NCBI RefSeq assembly: GCF_048569485.1
Contig: NC_134354.1
Span: 82,796,164-82,860,163 of the forward strand
Length of the DNA stretch: 64,000 bases
DNA from: Anomaloglossus baeobatrachus
Lineage: Eukaryota > Chordata > Amphibia > Anura > Aromobatidae
Direction: 5' to 3'
This document shows, in pieces, positions 22,454 through 34,039 of the stretch (its first letter is position 1; each line of letters starts with the position of its first letter). The notes under the pieces are model-generated. The model worked only from the letters and a program-made list of their open reading frames with translations. It had not been told where the DNA came from and ran no database searches. Both the position numbers and the translations under genes were made by a program.

Positions 22454-22924
22454 ATTATTTTTATTCTGTGGCATGTCATATCTGAAGAACAAAGAATGGC
22501 AGCAGAACTAGAGAGGGAGTAGTAGTTAACCGTCAAGTTGGAAACTTGTGAGGAATGGGATTTAACAGGCAAGTAAGGCCTGAGACAATACAAAACAGTT
22601 AGAGCCCTGCTGGGAGTCAATGTGCAGCTCAGTAATGCTGTCTTCTATCTGTTAGTACATATTACGGACCGTTCCTTAGAGATTTATTATAGATTGCCTC
22701 AAGCTGTGCTGTAATAGTCTCTCTGAGCGCCAAAGCTGCTGGACTGTGGCTATTGCTGGCTGGAAAAGCCACGGTCTTGTTATAGAGACTGTTGATGTAA
22801 AGTACTTTAACTGTACTATTACTATATCTATGCCCTTTTTGCTGCAGTGTATTGCCGATCACGTGACTTTGCCACGTGTTGATTGCACTATGTGCTTCTT
22901 TCTTTCATTAAATAGCTGTTTTTC

Positions 22925-23650
22925 CAGCTAACGTCATCACTTCCGGTTTCGCGGACCCGTGGTGACGCTGGTTACCTATACTGGAACCTGTTGCCATCCT
23001 TTTGCCAACCATATACATCACTTCCGGTTTCGTAAAACCGGAAGTGACGTTACGTCCTGGGACCTTTAAAAACCCTCTTCTTATGACACATATTAGCGCA
23101 TTCCCCTGGCGTGATAGACGCAATACACATCAGCGCTCATTCTCCTGTGGCCCTTTGGCTTACTGGTAAGATGCTTTTTTACTTACATGCCTGATTGTTT
23201 TTCTCTGTCTTACAGACCTGCTATCTGTGGCTGATCTCTGCCCTTATCATGCACCTACTACAATGATGTCTACTAAATTCTGCCCATTCAGTTTAAAGTG
23301 ATGGATATTCCCATAGGAATATCAGGTCAATAATGATCTTCTCTAACTTATGTGTGTATTGTTCTCCTGATATGCTGGTCCCTCCTATAGTTATGATTTT
23401 AATCTATGTATATGCGTTATGTTTTGCATAAATCTGGACATTGTTGTAATTATGTATATTATAGCATATTTTCTTTGTATCTTCTGTTTGGTGTGAATTT
23501 GATCAGATGAAGGTCAAAGTGTGACCGAAACGTCATATTCACACAAAGAAGCTACTGAATAAAGTGTTTCTTTTTCTGCACAATTTACTGTGAGTGCCGG
23601 ATTCTTTTTTCTGATACATAGGGTTTGGACCCTATCCTGGCACCACCCCG
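22925..23650 (+). mobile_element. PLE terminal repeat, solo (fossil)
   Basis: Upstream part has repeated CACTTCCGGTTTCG boxes and a TTTAAAAACCC promoter-like site near 23066. The downstream part holds the best hammerhead motif (23491-23544), AATAAAG at 23559, and the tail GTGCCGGATTCTTTTTTC. A similar tail (CCGGAAGCTGGATT) follows the 38315 motif. No coding region. Confidence 0.55.
23491..23544 (+). ncRNA. Hammerhead ribozyme (PLE type), near-canonical
   Basis: Stem I: GTGTGAAT at 23491-23498 pairs with ATTCACAC at 23537-23544. Core box CAGATGA (23504-23510; canonical CUGANGA with one change), stem II GGTC/GACC closing AAAGTGT, then GAAA, and GTC at 23532-23534 just before the predicted cleavage point. 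Type-I hammerheads of this minimal form are known in Penelope-like terminal repeats. The changed core base may lower or abolish cleavage. Confidence 0.7.
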
Positions 23651-23715
23651 TTAACAGAGTGCCATACTTCATTTTTGACAATGTAAAGTATTGTAACCAT
23701 CAAGTTCTGTGCCGC

Positions 23716-23795
23716 ATACATAGTTACATCGTTACATAGGTTGAAAAAAGACCTAAGTCCATCTAGTTCAACCTTCCTCCACCAGTTCTACATTT
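23716..23795 (-). mobile_element. CR1-like LINE 3' end
   Basis: Minus strand reads GTTGAACTAGATGGACTTAG, then TCAACCTATGTAAC and repeated ATGTAAC octamer-like units at the very end, the terminal structure of CR1-group LINEs. 5'-truncated. Confidence 0.65.
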
Positions 23796-23910
23796 TGTCA
23801 TTACGTTATTTATAACCAACGATATTTTGTGTATTGCATTGCAGTATAACAGCAAAGCTATGAAACTGTTCTCATTCTGTCCACCCACCAAGCTGAGAGT
23901 GTCAAGGATG

Positions 23911-24136
23911 TGTCACGGGTGACAGTCATGTGGTTTCTGGCAATAGAAGGTCCCAGCATTTGGCTGTGCAGAATACTCCCTGACTTTCCATTGTTCCTGC
24001 TGTCAGTATTTATTGGTATAGGTGGCTTTCCTGCTGGATTTTCATCTCTCCCCCTTTTGGACCCAGCAGGAGCTTGCCTTCCACCCAGCTTCTGATCATC
24101 ACTATTCCCTTGGTGCTTAAATACTCTTCTTCCCTG
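23911..24136. mobile_element. Possible LTR fragment (fossil, weak)
   Basis: Begins TGTCACGGGTGACAG and has LTR-like TTAAATACTC promoter text near 24117, then is interrupted by the inverted-repeat insertion. Possible continuation from about 25256 to 25600 (CTTGCTCTCATCTTG style text). No right end or target duplication found. Confidence 0.25.
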
Positions 24137-25255
24137 AATCCAAAATAGAATAGACTCAATCCAAAAAATTATGCACAATAAAAATCCTTTATTCACAAAA
24201 AATACAAGGATAAGAAGAACAATTACAAAAAAATATTTTTATATATATTTTATTTATATTTATTTAAAATTCTGTGATTAGAATGGTTTAAGCACTTTTA
24301 AGGCCCCATCACACGCAGCGATACCCGCCCCCGTCGTTTGTGCGCCACGGGCAAATCGCTGCCCGTAGCGCACAAAATCGTTTGGAGCCGTCACACGGAC
24401 TTAATTGCCTAGCGACGTCGCTGTGGCCGGCGAACTGCCTCCTTTCTAAGGGGGTGGTTCGTGCGGCGTCACAGTGGAGTCACTAAGCAGCCGCCCAATA
24501 GAAGCGGAGGGGCGTAGATGAGCGGCCGTAACATCCCGCCCACCTCCTTCCTTCCGCATTGCCGGCGGCCGCAGGTAAGCTGTAGTTCGTCATTCCCGAG
24601 GTGTCACACGTAGCGATGTGTGCTGCCTCGGGAACGACGAACAACCTGCGTGCTCAACAATCAACGATTTTGGAAAATGAACGACGTGTGAACTATGGAC
24701 GATTTGGTGAGTATTTTCCTTAGTTAACGGCCGCTCGTTGGTGTCACATGCAACGACATCGCTAACGATGCCGGATGTGCGTCATGGAATCCGTGACACC
24801 GGCGATATATCGTTAGATACGTCGTTGCGTGTGACGGGGCCTTTACACCTTTTTATACCTGCAATTTTGTGGGTTCTCAAAACATTAAATATTTTTTCAC
24901 TAGGAAAAATATTTTCCTTTTTTTCATTGACACAGCACTTTAAGCACTTTATTTTTATTATCAGTATTTATATTTATATATTTTTGATAGTATTTGTATC
25001 TATTTAATATATCCTACCCAGCACTAGAGGATTTTTTTACGTACCCTAATGATCCTAGTGAATTTTTATGAATGAATTGTTTACCGGATTGCGGCTTAAT
25101 ATGGCTTCATTGGTTTTACCCGCCATGCTCTGTATCCATACTCCTCTCCTTGTTTTTTAATTGTTCTTATTATCCCTGTATCTTTTGTGATTAAAGGATT
25201 TTTATTGTGCATAATTTTTTGTATTGAGTCCATTTTATTTTGGATTTTGTTATTT
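24137..25255. mobile_element. Inverted-repeat pair flanking a family B MITE
   Basis: 24137-24230 and about 25150-25250 are inverted relatives (both include TTATGCACAATAAAAATCC or its complement). Between them are AT-rich DNA and the MITE at 24301-24842. Each arm ends in AATAAAGG-type text, so this may be two oppositely facing retroelement tails. Not assigned to a family. Confidence 0.5.
24301..24842. mobile_element. MITE, family B, TTA target
   Basis: TTA at 24298-24300 and 24843-24845. Ends AGGCCCCATCACACGCAGCG and CGTTGCGTGTGACGGGGCCT. Interior has the shared CTGCCTCCTTTCTAAGG and CGGAGGGGCG phrases. No coding capacity. Confidence 0.9.
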
Positions 25256-25835
25256 ATGGCTCTATTTTGATATTTGAGGCATATAGGTCTCTTCATCACT
25301 GGACTAGTGCTGGTGATATTATTCACTTCAGTCTAGACCTGGTTGCAAGCAGGTGGCTTGCTCTCATCTTGTGTCTTCCTTTAGTGTTTAGTGGGGTTGA
25401 CTTAAACCTCATCCCACCCGTTCTCTATTTAGGGCCCAGCTCTAGGGTCATCCTAGGTTCAGGTATCCGATTCGGTGCATAGGTGCAGAACCTATCTAGA
25501 GTGGTGAGGGACACCATGGACCAGCAGTAGGTTTAGTCAGGGGTCACCATCTCCCCCTTCCCTAGACGCAGGGTCCCCTTTCCTTACCTTTTGTCACTTG
25601 CTGGGTACTTCCCCGTACCTAGCGTGAAACAGAGCCTCAATGTTGATGTGTAACCAACAAGATCTGCACCAACACTGTTTGACCATTGATCTCCTACTCT
25701 GACGTGAGAGACTGTAACCACGACACTTGCCTGCCTCACTGTAAGTAAACCAGTCCTTCGCTGCCCAATCCTCGATCCTTGAGCTGTGCTTTGCGTTAAA
25801 GGTCAACAATAAAGCTCTGAGCCACCATATCATTA
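25256..25835. other. Unassigned, possibly LTR-derived
   Basis: GC-moderate DNA with LTR-like wording but no defensible ends. No exon recognised. Confidence 0.3.
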
Positions 25836-26150
25836 GCTAGCCAGTCCATTACCGAAAAATCAATGTTTCAATTAATATGCAAATAGAGCTGAAGTGCTTA
25901 GGGCGTTACAAAGCACTTGCCAAGTTTCCGCCTCTCTAGCTCCATTTCCCATCCAGTGTCTCATCTGCATTCTTGGCCGGCAGTTCTTTTGCTTTGAGAC
26001 TTCAAGTAAAGGAGCTGATAGTCAAGCGGGAGAAAGTGGTGCCGGGCCAGAAATAAAGCTGGAGAGGCAGAGACCTGGGAAGAGCTTTTTCATGCCACAA
26101 AGCACTCCAGCTCTATGTGCATATTGATTCAAATAGAGTTTTTTTTATAG
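25836..26150. mobile_element. Palindromic repeat arm pair (MITE-like)
   Basis: TGCAAATAGAGCTGAAGTGCT near 25879 and AGCACTCCAGCTCTATGTGCA near 26100 form imperfect inverted ends around about 230 bp. Related wording recurs in the next element. No target duplication confirmed. Confidence 0.45.
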
Positions 26151-26214
26151 TAACAGTGAAATAAGTAAGTTAACTAAATGCATGGATGGACATATCTTTG
26201 AAAAAGCTACATGC

Positions 26215-27290
26215 ACATTAGCAGAGTATTAAACAGACTCTATTAGCCGGATTTAATGCTCCAAACTATTTATGGTGCATGTAGCTCTCTCAAAGACAAG
26301 TCCGGCAATACCGTTACATGGTTGTCTGTTCTTCTGTTACTGAGAGATCAATGTTTGAATTGATATACAAAGGAGGCTGAAGCACTATGGTAGATCTGAA
26401 GCCTCTGTCACTCCAGCTCTATTCCCTGCTTAGTGCTACCTCATGCTTGATTAATGACTCTTTTCCATGAAGTCACATAGCAAAGAGACTGTCAGTAAGG
26501 CCCCCTTCACATGTCAATGATTTCAGTACGCATGACATGAATTTTATATGTACCAGAATCACAGACATATGCAGACCCATTAAAATCAATGGGTCTGCGC
26601 ACACGTCACTGATTTATCACGGACTGTGTTTCCATGTGGTGCACATGCGTGTCTGTGTGCTCCTATATGATATTTGTATCTGGTGCCCTCCCACACTTGA
26701 GTGTTCATATCTGTGTGCTCCACAAGTCCGGTTTACTCCGGCACCACTGATGTCACAAGAACCATACAGTGGTGTGATCTGTGTGACACATACCGGAGAA
26801 AACACGTGTCTGTGAAATAAAATGAATTTCTATACTGTCTTGTCTTAGGCACTGCTGTCTCAAGCTTCAGGGCCCACTCATTATGCTCATGCATATTCAC
26901 TGCACCACGGACTCGGAAGCAGCAGCGAAAGAGACATCAGCACCATGGACAGCAGCAGCGTGAACAGGTGAGTATAAAGTTCCTGCTCTCCGTGTGCTAT
27001 CACGGGTAACACACAGAGAACACATGTGTGCCCAAATCACGGCACATGGAGGAAAATACGCACCTTCAACACGTCAGTGAAAAACATGTGTAAGAGGCCT
27101 AAGGAGGAGGAGGTAAAACTGGGTGGGGAATAGAGCTGGAGTGACAGAGGTTTCGGATCTACGATCATTTGTATATGAACACAAATGCTGATTTGTCAGT
27201 AAAGAAGGATTGCTGGACTTGTCTACATATGCTACATGCAATATAAATAATTCAGGGTGAAATGCTCCTAACAGATTACCTGTAAAGATT
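26215..27290. mobile_element. Palindromic MITE split by a family A MITE
   Basis: The left arm (about 26215-26495) and right arm (about 27103-27290) are inverted relatives: GATCTGAAGCCTCTGTCACTCC against GGAGTGACAGAGGTTTCGGATC, and several further boxes outward. The centre is taken by the 26499-27099 insertion. Confidence 0.6.
26499..27099. mobile_element. MITE, family A, nested, TAA target
   Basis: Exact TAA at 26496-26498 and 27100-27102. Left end GGCCCCCTTCACATGTCAATG, right end ATGTGTAAGAGGCC. Younger than the palindrome it interrupts. Confidence 0.85.
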
Positions 27291-27299
27291 TTACTGTAT

Positions 27300-27840
27300 A
27301 TTTACATAATTTTTTTTATTGATGGTGAATTATTCTTTTTATTATATAATACAAACTAAATCTAAATAATTTTATGTTTCCTTTGCATTCATAGCACAAA
27401 TTTTACATACCTGCTATTTTTAGTTTTCATGTAACCATAGCAACAATAAAAAGTTTGCTCTCATTTATTCCTATTACCGCAACTAATATTAAATTATAAA
27501 ACATATCACGCCAATCAAAATATTTTCGTCTGACAGGAAGAAGAATGCTTGAACTGTTGTACATTTATCAGCCATAACAATAAATCCAGTGACAGTTGAA
27601 ACGAGTAAAAGAGATTATCTTATTACAATGGCACCTGTGTAGGCAGCAGGTCAGTCGTCAGTTCTTCACACTGATTGGTCAGAAGCAGGCAAAATGGGCA
27701 GGATCTGGGCGGCTATGACACGGACACATCCTCAGATTGGCAAGTCTTGTCCCCCGGTAAGTATGCTGCCTGTGCTATCATCTGCCACAACCTAAGGCAC
27801 CTAAAATGGTCCAAGAAGCAATAGAAAAAGGTGGCCTCAT
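27300..27840. other. No feature recognised
   Basis: AT-rich unassigned DNA. Confidence 0.4.
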
Positions 27841-27845
27841 TTAAA

Positions 27846-28590
27846 GGGAATCTGTCAGTAGTTTTTTGCTACCTCATCAAAGAGCAGCATGATGTAGGCA
27901 AAGAGATCATGAACCTAATGATGTATCCCTTAGATTACTAGCTGTTTTGACACAATCATCATTTATAGGCGTTTTGGACTGTCATGCATGTGACACTATA
28001 GTCCGAGCAATGATAAGGTTCCTGCTGCTTAAACAAACATGGCAAATAAACAACAGATTGGACCTTGACAAGACAGGTATCCATGAATTTTCTGTGTTAA
28101 CCCTTGCTGTTGTGAAAGCCTAGGCTATGAATCGTTTGTCCAGTATAATAATAAGATAGTCTGTCCTTTGAATGCTTTATGTATTGCTTCTCCATATATA
28201 CCTAATTGAAATATTAACAAAATGTATAACCAAAACAAATTATGCTCAGGGCTAAGTAGAATATGTTTTAGTTCATGAATGTGTAACTGACATTCATGAA
28301 TGGAAGAGATACTGATCTGTGCTTTCAGATAGGTGACTAGCATTCTTCTATTCATAGAGGAATGCTTATCTGTAGTTTCAGATGGCTAACTGACATTAAT
28401 GAATAGAAGAGAATAAGTAACTGACATTGTTCCATTAATAGACTCATCTATGTCTAAACACACTTGAATGTTTTACTAACGAATGATGCTAAGGCTGTTC
28501 AGTCAAGAAATGAACTATGCCCGGCTATCTGGTTGGTTAATAGATAACGTGGATGTATTGAGTAAGCCATATATGTGTGTATATATATAA

Positions 28591-28640
<50 letters not shown>

Positions 28641-28834
28641 TGAGTACAAGAGGAAGAAGAGCATTCAGCTTCTCCCGGATAGAGACATGTCTCTGTGTGG
28701 TTGTTTCTCTTGATTCGTATACATCTGCACAGTTCTGATTTGGTCTCCTCCTCTGAGACCCTGAGAGAGATTCCCTGGAGGTCTCCCCCAACACTGTCTT
28801 TAGCTTACATAGCAAAACCCTGCTGACAGATTCC
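27846..28834. mobile_element. TTAA-type MITE, long, containing microsatellite
   Basis: Starts after TTTAA with AGGGAATCTGTCAG and ends CTGACAGATTCC followed by TTATAA. The same terminal sequence bounds the better copy at 50331-50767. The interior holds CATTCATGAATG-type short repeats and a TA tract at 28578-28640. TTAA targets are used by Kolobok and piggyBac elements; which one applies is not resolved. Confidence 0.6.
28578..28640. repeat. (TA)n / (TG)n microsatellite
   Basis: Runs of TA with TG interruptions. The reverse-strand Tyr-Ile frame is an artefact. Confidence 0.95.
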
Positions 28835-29019
28835 TTATAATTGTTTTCTTTTATATTATAATGAAGGTGTGGTGAATGTGTATTGCTTTACTGTAGATGG
28901 CATGGCGGTACAGGAAGAAGACAGGTGACAATTTGGCCACTGTTCTGCTAGAAAATCTCAGGTCCTGGCATTATGTGGATGCTACTGTATCATGTACTGT
29001 ACCAACTGTCTAAACATTG

Positions 29020-29235
29020 TACAGAACAAGTACCATTGGTATCGCCTTCTTGTAGTGCCCTCTTTTGGAAGGATAATGCACTTGGTGATACTGTAAACAT
29101 TTTTTAGGAATGGTTTGAGGAACAAAGAAAAGGGAATTCAGCAAAGGGAAATTCTCCAGATCTCGATCCGATCCAGGATTTTCCAGGAAAAGCAAGCCCC
29201 ATCTTTGAAGACCCCACCTTAAGACTTACAAGACT
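29020..29235 (+). pseudogene. Decayed DDE-type transposase fragment (weak)
   Basis: CCAGATCTCGATCCGATCCAG resembles the 'pDLdPIe' box of Tc1-like transposases, followed by text corresponding to a Lys-rich helix. Several stops are present and no intact frame. Could be coincidence. Confidence 0.3.
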
Positions 29236-29540
29236 GAAAGGGTTTTCCCAATTTCAGAATAGTTGACTCCAAATGCTCTAAATTAATTAATATGATAAAC
29301 ACAGCAGATTCTCACTCCCCAGAGCCAGCGAAGCCTCCTGCTGTAACTTGGGTCTTGATGTTTTGGCTGCAGTGGTGACAGCGGGTCAACAGCGCACGTC
29401 ACCACTGCACCGGAAACATCAAGACCTCAGAAGCAGTGGGGTGCAGGTGGTAGATCTTCAGAAGGCGAGGACTCGCTGTGTTTGTCATTTGAGGCATTTT
29501 AGAGCGTTTGGTGGCCACTTTCCTGAAAGAGGAAAACCAC
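29236..29540. mobile_element. Hairpin MITE, TTTAA right flank
   Basis: GTCTTGATGTTTTGGCTGCAGTGGTGAC (29352 on) and its near complement GTCACCACTGCACCGGAAACATCAAGAC (to about 29426) make an internal hairpin. Outer ends GGGTTTTCCC and GGAAAACCAC are inverted. TTTAA follows at 29541; the left target copy is lost. Confidence 0.45.
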
Positions 29541-29545
29541 TTTAA

Positions 29546-30371
29546 GGTGTTGTGGAGTCATTTCCTCGATGAGTCGGAGATATTTCGTTGGTAAGACCTT
29601 TCTGGAAATGTTATACTCTGTTCACATATTTCTGTGTTAAGTTCTGTTTCAAGATCATAAAAATGGAAATTAATGTTCCAGGGCAGGATCAATTCATTTG
29701 AATGGAAATGGAAGTATCATAAATTGTTTTTTTTATTGTTTGTCTCCTTTCCAGCTGCAATAGATTTTTATTTTACTTTTTTGTCCAGCCAAGAAAAAAA
29801 CTGATCGGAACCAAAACTGGTTTCTTTTACCTTGAAGTCTATTGTAAATGGACCACAAAAGATAACATCATCCATTAACGAATTCTTGTGCAAGCACTAC
29901 GCATCCCCAGACCCCCAGAGGTGCTCACTACGACCTCTAATAAATGATACATCTGCTACACACAGGTCAAAAATGGATGCAAAATGGAAACTGTAGTGTT
30001 TGGGGGTTTTTTTTTCGTAAAGATGGACCAGTTCTAAAAGGAAACTTTGATCCCATTTTGAGTGTCCATTTGAAACTGATCTGTTCTCTTTTTTTCACTT
30101 GTTGTTTTGCTACATATGACAACTGAGCATGTGAACAGTTCCTAAAAAAAAATCAAACAGTAAGTAGGAGGCAAACAAAACTATTATTGAGGCATACTTT
30201 CTCAGGGATGGGAAACAATACCCACATATATGCCCCGATTGATCAAGGAGTTTTCACCAGAATTCTGACATTAACCTCTTGGAAATGTCACATCTAGAAA
30301 TTGTGGAAAAATATTGCCATTTTTTCTGTTTTTATTGACAATCCTGGCCTGGCCCTATATATCCAAAACAG
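29546..30371. other. No feature recognised
   Basis: AT-rich unassigned DNA. Confidence 0.4.
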
Positions 30372-30374
30372 TAA

Positions 30375-30510
30375 GACCACCTGCACACGTTGAGTATTTA
30401 CAGAGTTTTTTACCTCAGTATTTGGAGCCAAAACCAGGAGTGGGTGATACATACAGAAGTGGCGCCCATGAGGTAAAAACTCACCAAATACTCAACGTGT
30501 GCACAAGGCC
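30375..30510. mobile_element. Short MITE, TAA/TGA flanks
   Basis: 136 bp with ends CTGCACACGTTGAGTATTT and AAATACTCAACGTGTGCAC. The centre GCCAAAACCAGGAGTG is shared with the short element at 54483-54719. Confidence 0.75.
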
Positions 30511-30812
30511 TGATAAGATCGGATGTGGCATTGGGAAGCCTGTCTGAAAAATTAATTATAATTTACAGTGCAAAAGCGGTATAAATTACACCATTAGTGT
30601 ACGGCAGCTTCTGGCTGGAGTAACATTTCTGACCGAAAAATCATAGAATCATAGAATGGTAGAGTTGGAAGCGACCTCAAAGGCCATCGGGTCCAACCCT
30701 TTGCGAGTGCAGGTTTTCTTAAATCATCCCAGCTATATATTTATCCAGCTTCCGCTTAAAGATTTCTATTGATGCTCACTACCCCCCCGTGGTTGCCTGT
30801 TCCACTCTCTAA

Positions 30813-31772
30813 AGGCTGCTTTACACGAGTCGATCTATTGTGTGATGCATCGTTGGGGTCACGGATTTTGTGACGCACTTCCGTCATTCGTAACGACATC
30901 TCCTCATGTGACAGCTCCTTGCGAGTCCAACCGATGCCTAATCGTTTGAAATTCGTCCATCGTGTACTCATCGTTTAATTCCATAAAATCGGTCAGTTTA
31001 GTCTTAATGAACGACACATTGCAACGTGTGACACCGTGTAATCGGCCATCCTCGTAGTTGTTTGTGACGTCAGTAAACGTTCAGGGCGTATTTGTGGTTT
31101 TAAATAATCACGCCTAATCTAATCGGATTGGTTGTAGCAGATGCGTTTTGATTGGTTATTACTGTTATAAAATACGGAGCTGTAGTCATGATGTGTGAAC
31201 ATTCAGCCTTGGCGTCATGCACAGTGTTTTATAGTGCATTACTCCTAATTTTTCTTACGTTTGTTTGTTCGCTGGATTTTCCGCCCTCACTCCTTGTTAT
31301 CCCTTTTTTGTGGTAAGTTGTTATATGCCAATCTTTCCTTTTTGGATCAAAATCGACATTAACCAGACCACAAACAACAAACAAGAATGATGCTAAGGAC
31401 ACACGAGGCAACAAAGACAGACGCAGAAGAGAAACAATATATATGGGATCTAACCAATCAACCACATTAGCAGAACTGGATTGAGCAGGTCAGAAGAATT
31501 CAGGGCGTGCAACAATCCAGACAACGTCACGGAGGGGTGTATAGTTTGCCTAATTACGCCCATACAAAAGACAGATTGACCAAAGGAAAACATGTGTGAA
31601 GCCTTTTGGATGTCCGCCATGGCCAATCAATATATCGATGAGCGCTTTGTGGTCGTTTGACAACACTCAACGTGTGACACATGGACAACTACCTATCAGC
31701 GATACAAACAAAAAAAAAAAAAAGACTTTGCCAAATAAATCGCACGATGGATTGACTCGTGTAAAGCAGCCT
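30813..31772. mobile_element. MITE, family B-like, 960 bp, inserted in CR1, TAA target
   Basis: TAA at 30810-30812 and 31773-31775. Ends AGGCTGCTTTACACGAGTCG and GACTCGTGTAAAGCAGCCT. It interrupts the CR1 frame between MAV and REWNRQ. Longer than the other B copies and with a different interior, so probably a related but distinct subfamily. Short frames inside are not convincing. Confidence 0.9.
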
Positions 31773-31858
31773 TAACTGCCATCACTGTCAGAAAGATTTT
31801 TGTAATGTCTAATCTGTATCTCCTACCTTTTAGTTTCATCCCATTGCTTCTTGTACTT

Positions 31859-32728
31859 GAAGCAGAGCCCTCTGCTGTCCGGGCTCCTCACTCAGATGAC
31901 AAGTCCATGGGTGTATATGGTAACCTGTGGGGGGTGCATGGCACTCGGTTTCTCCTCTCAGTCAGCATCCATGTTCTCATCCTCATCCGTAGGAGATGTC
32001 GTGCAGGAATCACACAACGCCAGGATTTTTTTCAATACAGCTCCATTTACTTTGAGTTCAGTCCACAAGTTCATGACATACAAGGTATTCAGCATCCTCT
32101 CCTTATTGACTGGGGTACTCTTTGTTCTCTAAGGCTCCCACAATAGGTGCTGTGGCAGCCTCACTTTCTCCTAGAAGCCCCCACAATGCATACAGTGGCA
32201 GTTTAACTTTAGCCTCTACACACCCTGCTCCTTTTAATGTCGGGTCTCGGTTCTTTGAGGTCGTCCTCTCTGTACTTCAACCCAGCTCCTTGCCCTTTCT
32301 GACCCTGTGGATTCCCACAGCCTGCCAGGAAGAGCCAATAGCCCCGGACCTCCAGAAGTTGGTCTTGTGGTTTAGGAATGGCCATTGCCCCTAGCTCTAT
32401 GTCCTTCCTTCCTTCTGGTCGAAAATTCCTTCTGCCTTTTTCTCTAAAATGGCCACTCTCTATCGCATTACTCTCCCTCAGCCTCACTCTTAACTCTTCC
32501 GTGACTAAACTATCATTCATAGTACACTAACGGACCACTAAATGTCTACATTACTATAATAAAACCCATCTGCACTCTGCTACATGCTAAAACCTTTAAC
32601 TTATCTAAATCCTATCACACTCTTGCATACTACCTACACATTGATTCACATTACTTTATATCATAAAACATAACACATAAAACATAAACATCATATTACA
32701 TTGCAGGGACTTTGCCACGTCCTACATA
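31859..32728. mobile_element. Unidentified insertion in CR1, imperfect 12-bp flanking repeat
   Basis: CTTCTTGTACTT at 31847-31858 and CTTCCTTGTGCT at 32729-32740 look like a drifted target duplication in the interrupted CR1 coding region. The 870-bp content (GAAGCAGAGCCCTCTGC at the left, CACATAAAACATAAACATC at the right) is not one I recognise. Frames at 31805-32394 (+) are overlapping and unremarkable. Confidence 0.5.
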
Positions 32729-32804
32729 CTTCCTTGTGCTAATAAGAATAGGGTAGTTCCCTCTACACTGTGACCACCTTTCAGATATTTGTAGACCGCT
32801 ATTA

Positions 32805-33387
32805 AAGGCCGCTTTACACACTGCGATATCGGTCCCGATATCGCTAGCGTGGTTACCCGCCCCCATCTGTTGTGCGACACGGGCAAATCGCTGCCCGTGG
32901 CGCACAACATCGCCCAGAGCCGTCACACATACTTACCTGCCTAGCGACGTCGCTGTGACCGGTGAACTGCCTCCTTTCTAAGGAGGCGGTTCGTTCAGCA
33001 TCATAGCGACGTCACAGCAGTGTCACTGAACCGCCGCCCAATAGCAGCGGAGGGGCGGAGATGAGCGGGACGTAACTTCCCGCCCACCTCCTTCCTTCTG
33101 CATAGCGGCCGGGAGGCAGGTAAGGAGAGCTTCCTCGTTCCTGTGGTGTCACACGGAGCGATGTGTGCTGCCGCAGGAACGAGGAACAACTTCGTTACTG
33201 CTGCAGTAACGATTTTTGAGAATGGACCCCCATGTCACTGATGAGCGATTTTGCACGTTTTTGCAATGATGCAAAATCACTCATAGGTGTCACACGCAAC
33301 AGCATCGCTAATGCGGCCGTATGTGCGTCACCAATTCCGTGACCCCAACGACTTAGCATTAGCGATGTCGTAGCATATAAAGCCCCC
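32805..33387. mobile_element. MITE, family B, inserted in CR1, TTA target
   Basis: TTA at 32802-32804 and 33388-33390; removing the element and one TTA joins the CR1 sequence perfectly (GACCGCTATTATGTCTCC). Ends AAGGCCGCTTTACACACTGCG and TAAAGCCCCC. Interior shares CTGCCTCCTTTCTAAGG with other B copies. Confidence 0.92.
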
Positions 33388-34039
33388 TTATGTCTCCTCT
33401 CAGCCTTTTCTTTTGCAAACTAAACATCCCTAGTTCTTTTAGCCGTTCTTCATATGAGATGGTTTGCAGACCTTCTACCATCTTAGTTGCTCTTTTCTGG
33501 ATTTGATCCAATATATCGATGTCTTTCTTGAATTGGGGCGCCCACAACTGTACACAGTATTCCAGGTGGGGTCTGACCAGGGCAGTATATAGGGGAATAA
33601 TAACCTCTCTTGATCTAGATTCAATGCTTGTCTTGATACATCTCAGAATTTTGTTGGCCTTTTTAGCTGCAGCTCCGCATTGTTGGCTCATGTTGAATCT
33701 GGGATCCACTATTATGCCCAAGTCCTTTTCCCCGGTGCTATCACCTAGTTCTGTTCCTTCCATATTATATATGCTTTTTACATTTCTTTTACCCAGATGT
33801 AGGAGTTTGCATTTGTCCATTCTGTTCTCCTCAGCCGATTGTTCGAATGTGTCCAGATCCTTTTGAATCCGCTCTCTTTCCTCTCTAGTGCTGGCTACTC
33901 CTCCTATTGTTCTATGATCTGCGAATGTTACGAGTTCCCCAATTATTCCGTTGTCCAGACCATTTATAAAGATATTAAACAGCACTGGGCCCAGGACAGA
34001 TCCTTGCGTCACCCCACTTTTGACTTTCCTCCAGTTCAC
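33388..34039 (-). pseudogene. CR1 LINE reverse transcriptase, C-terminal part
   Basis: Open for over 215 codons: SGVTQGSVLGPVLFNIFIN (conserved RT block), LVTFADHRTIGGV at the catalytic position (canonical FADDTKL, so the second Asp has become His), then EKDLGIIVDPRFNMSQQC, ANKILRCIK, PLYTALVRPHLEYCVQLWAP and ATKMVEGL, all in family order. The frame is cut after RLRGDI by the MITE at 32805-33387. The His replacement of a catalytic Asp means this copy had lost activity regardless of the insertion. Confidence 0.9.
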
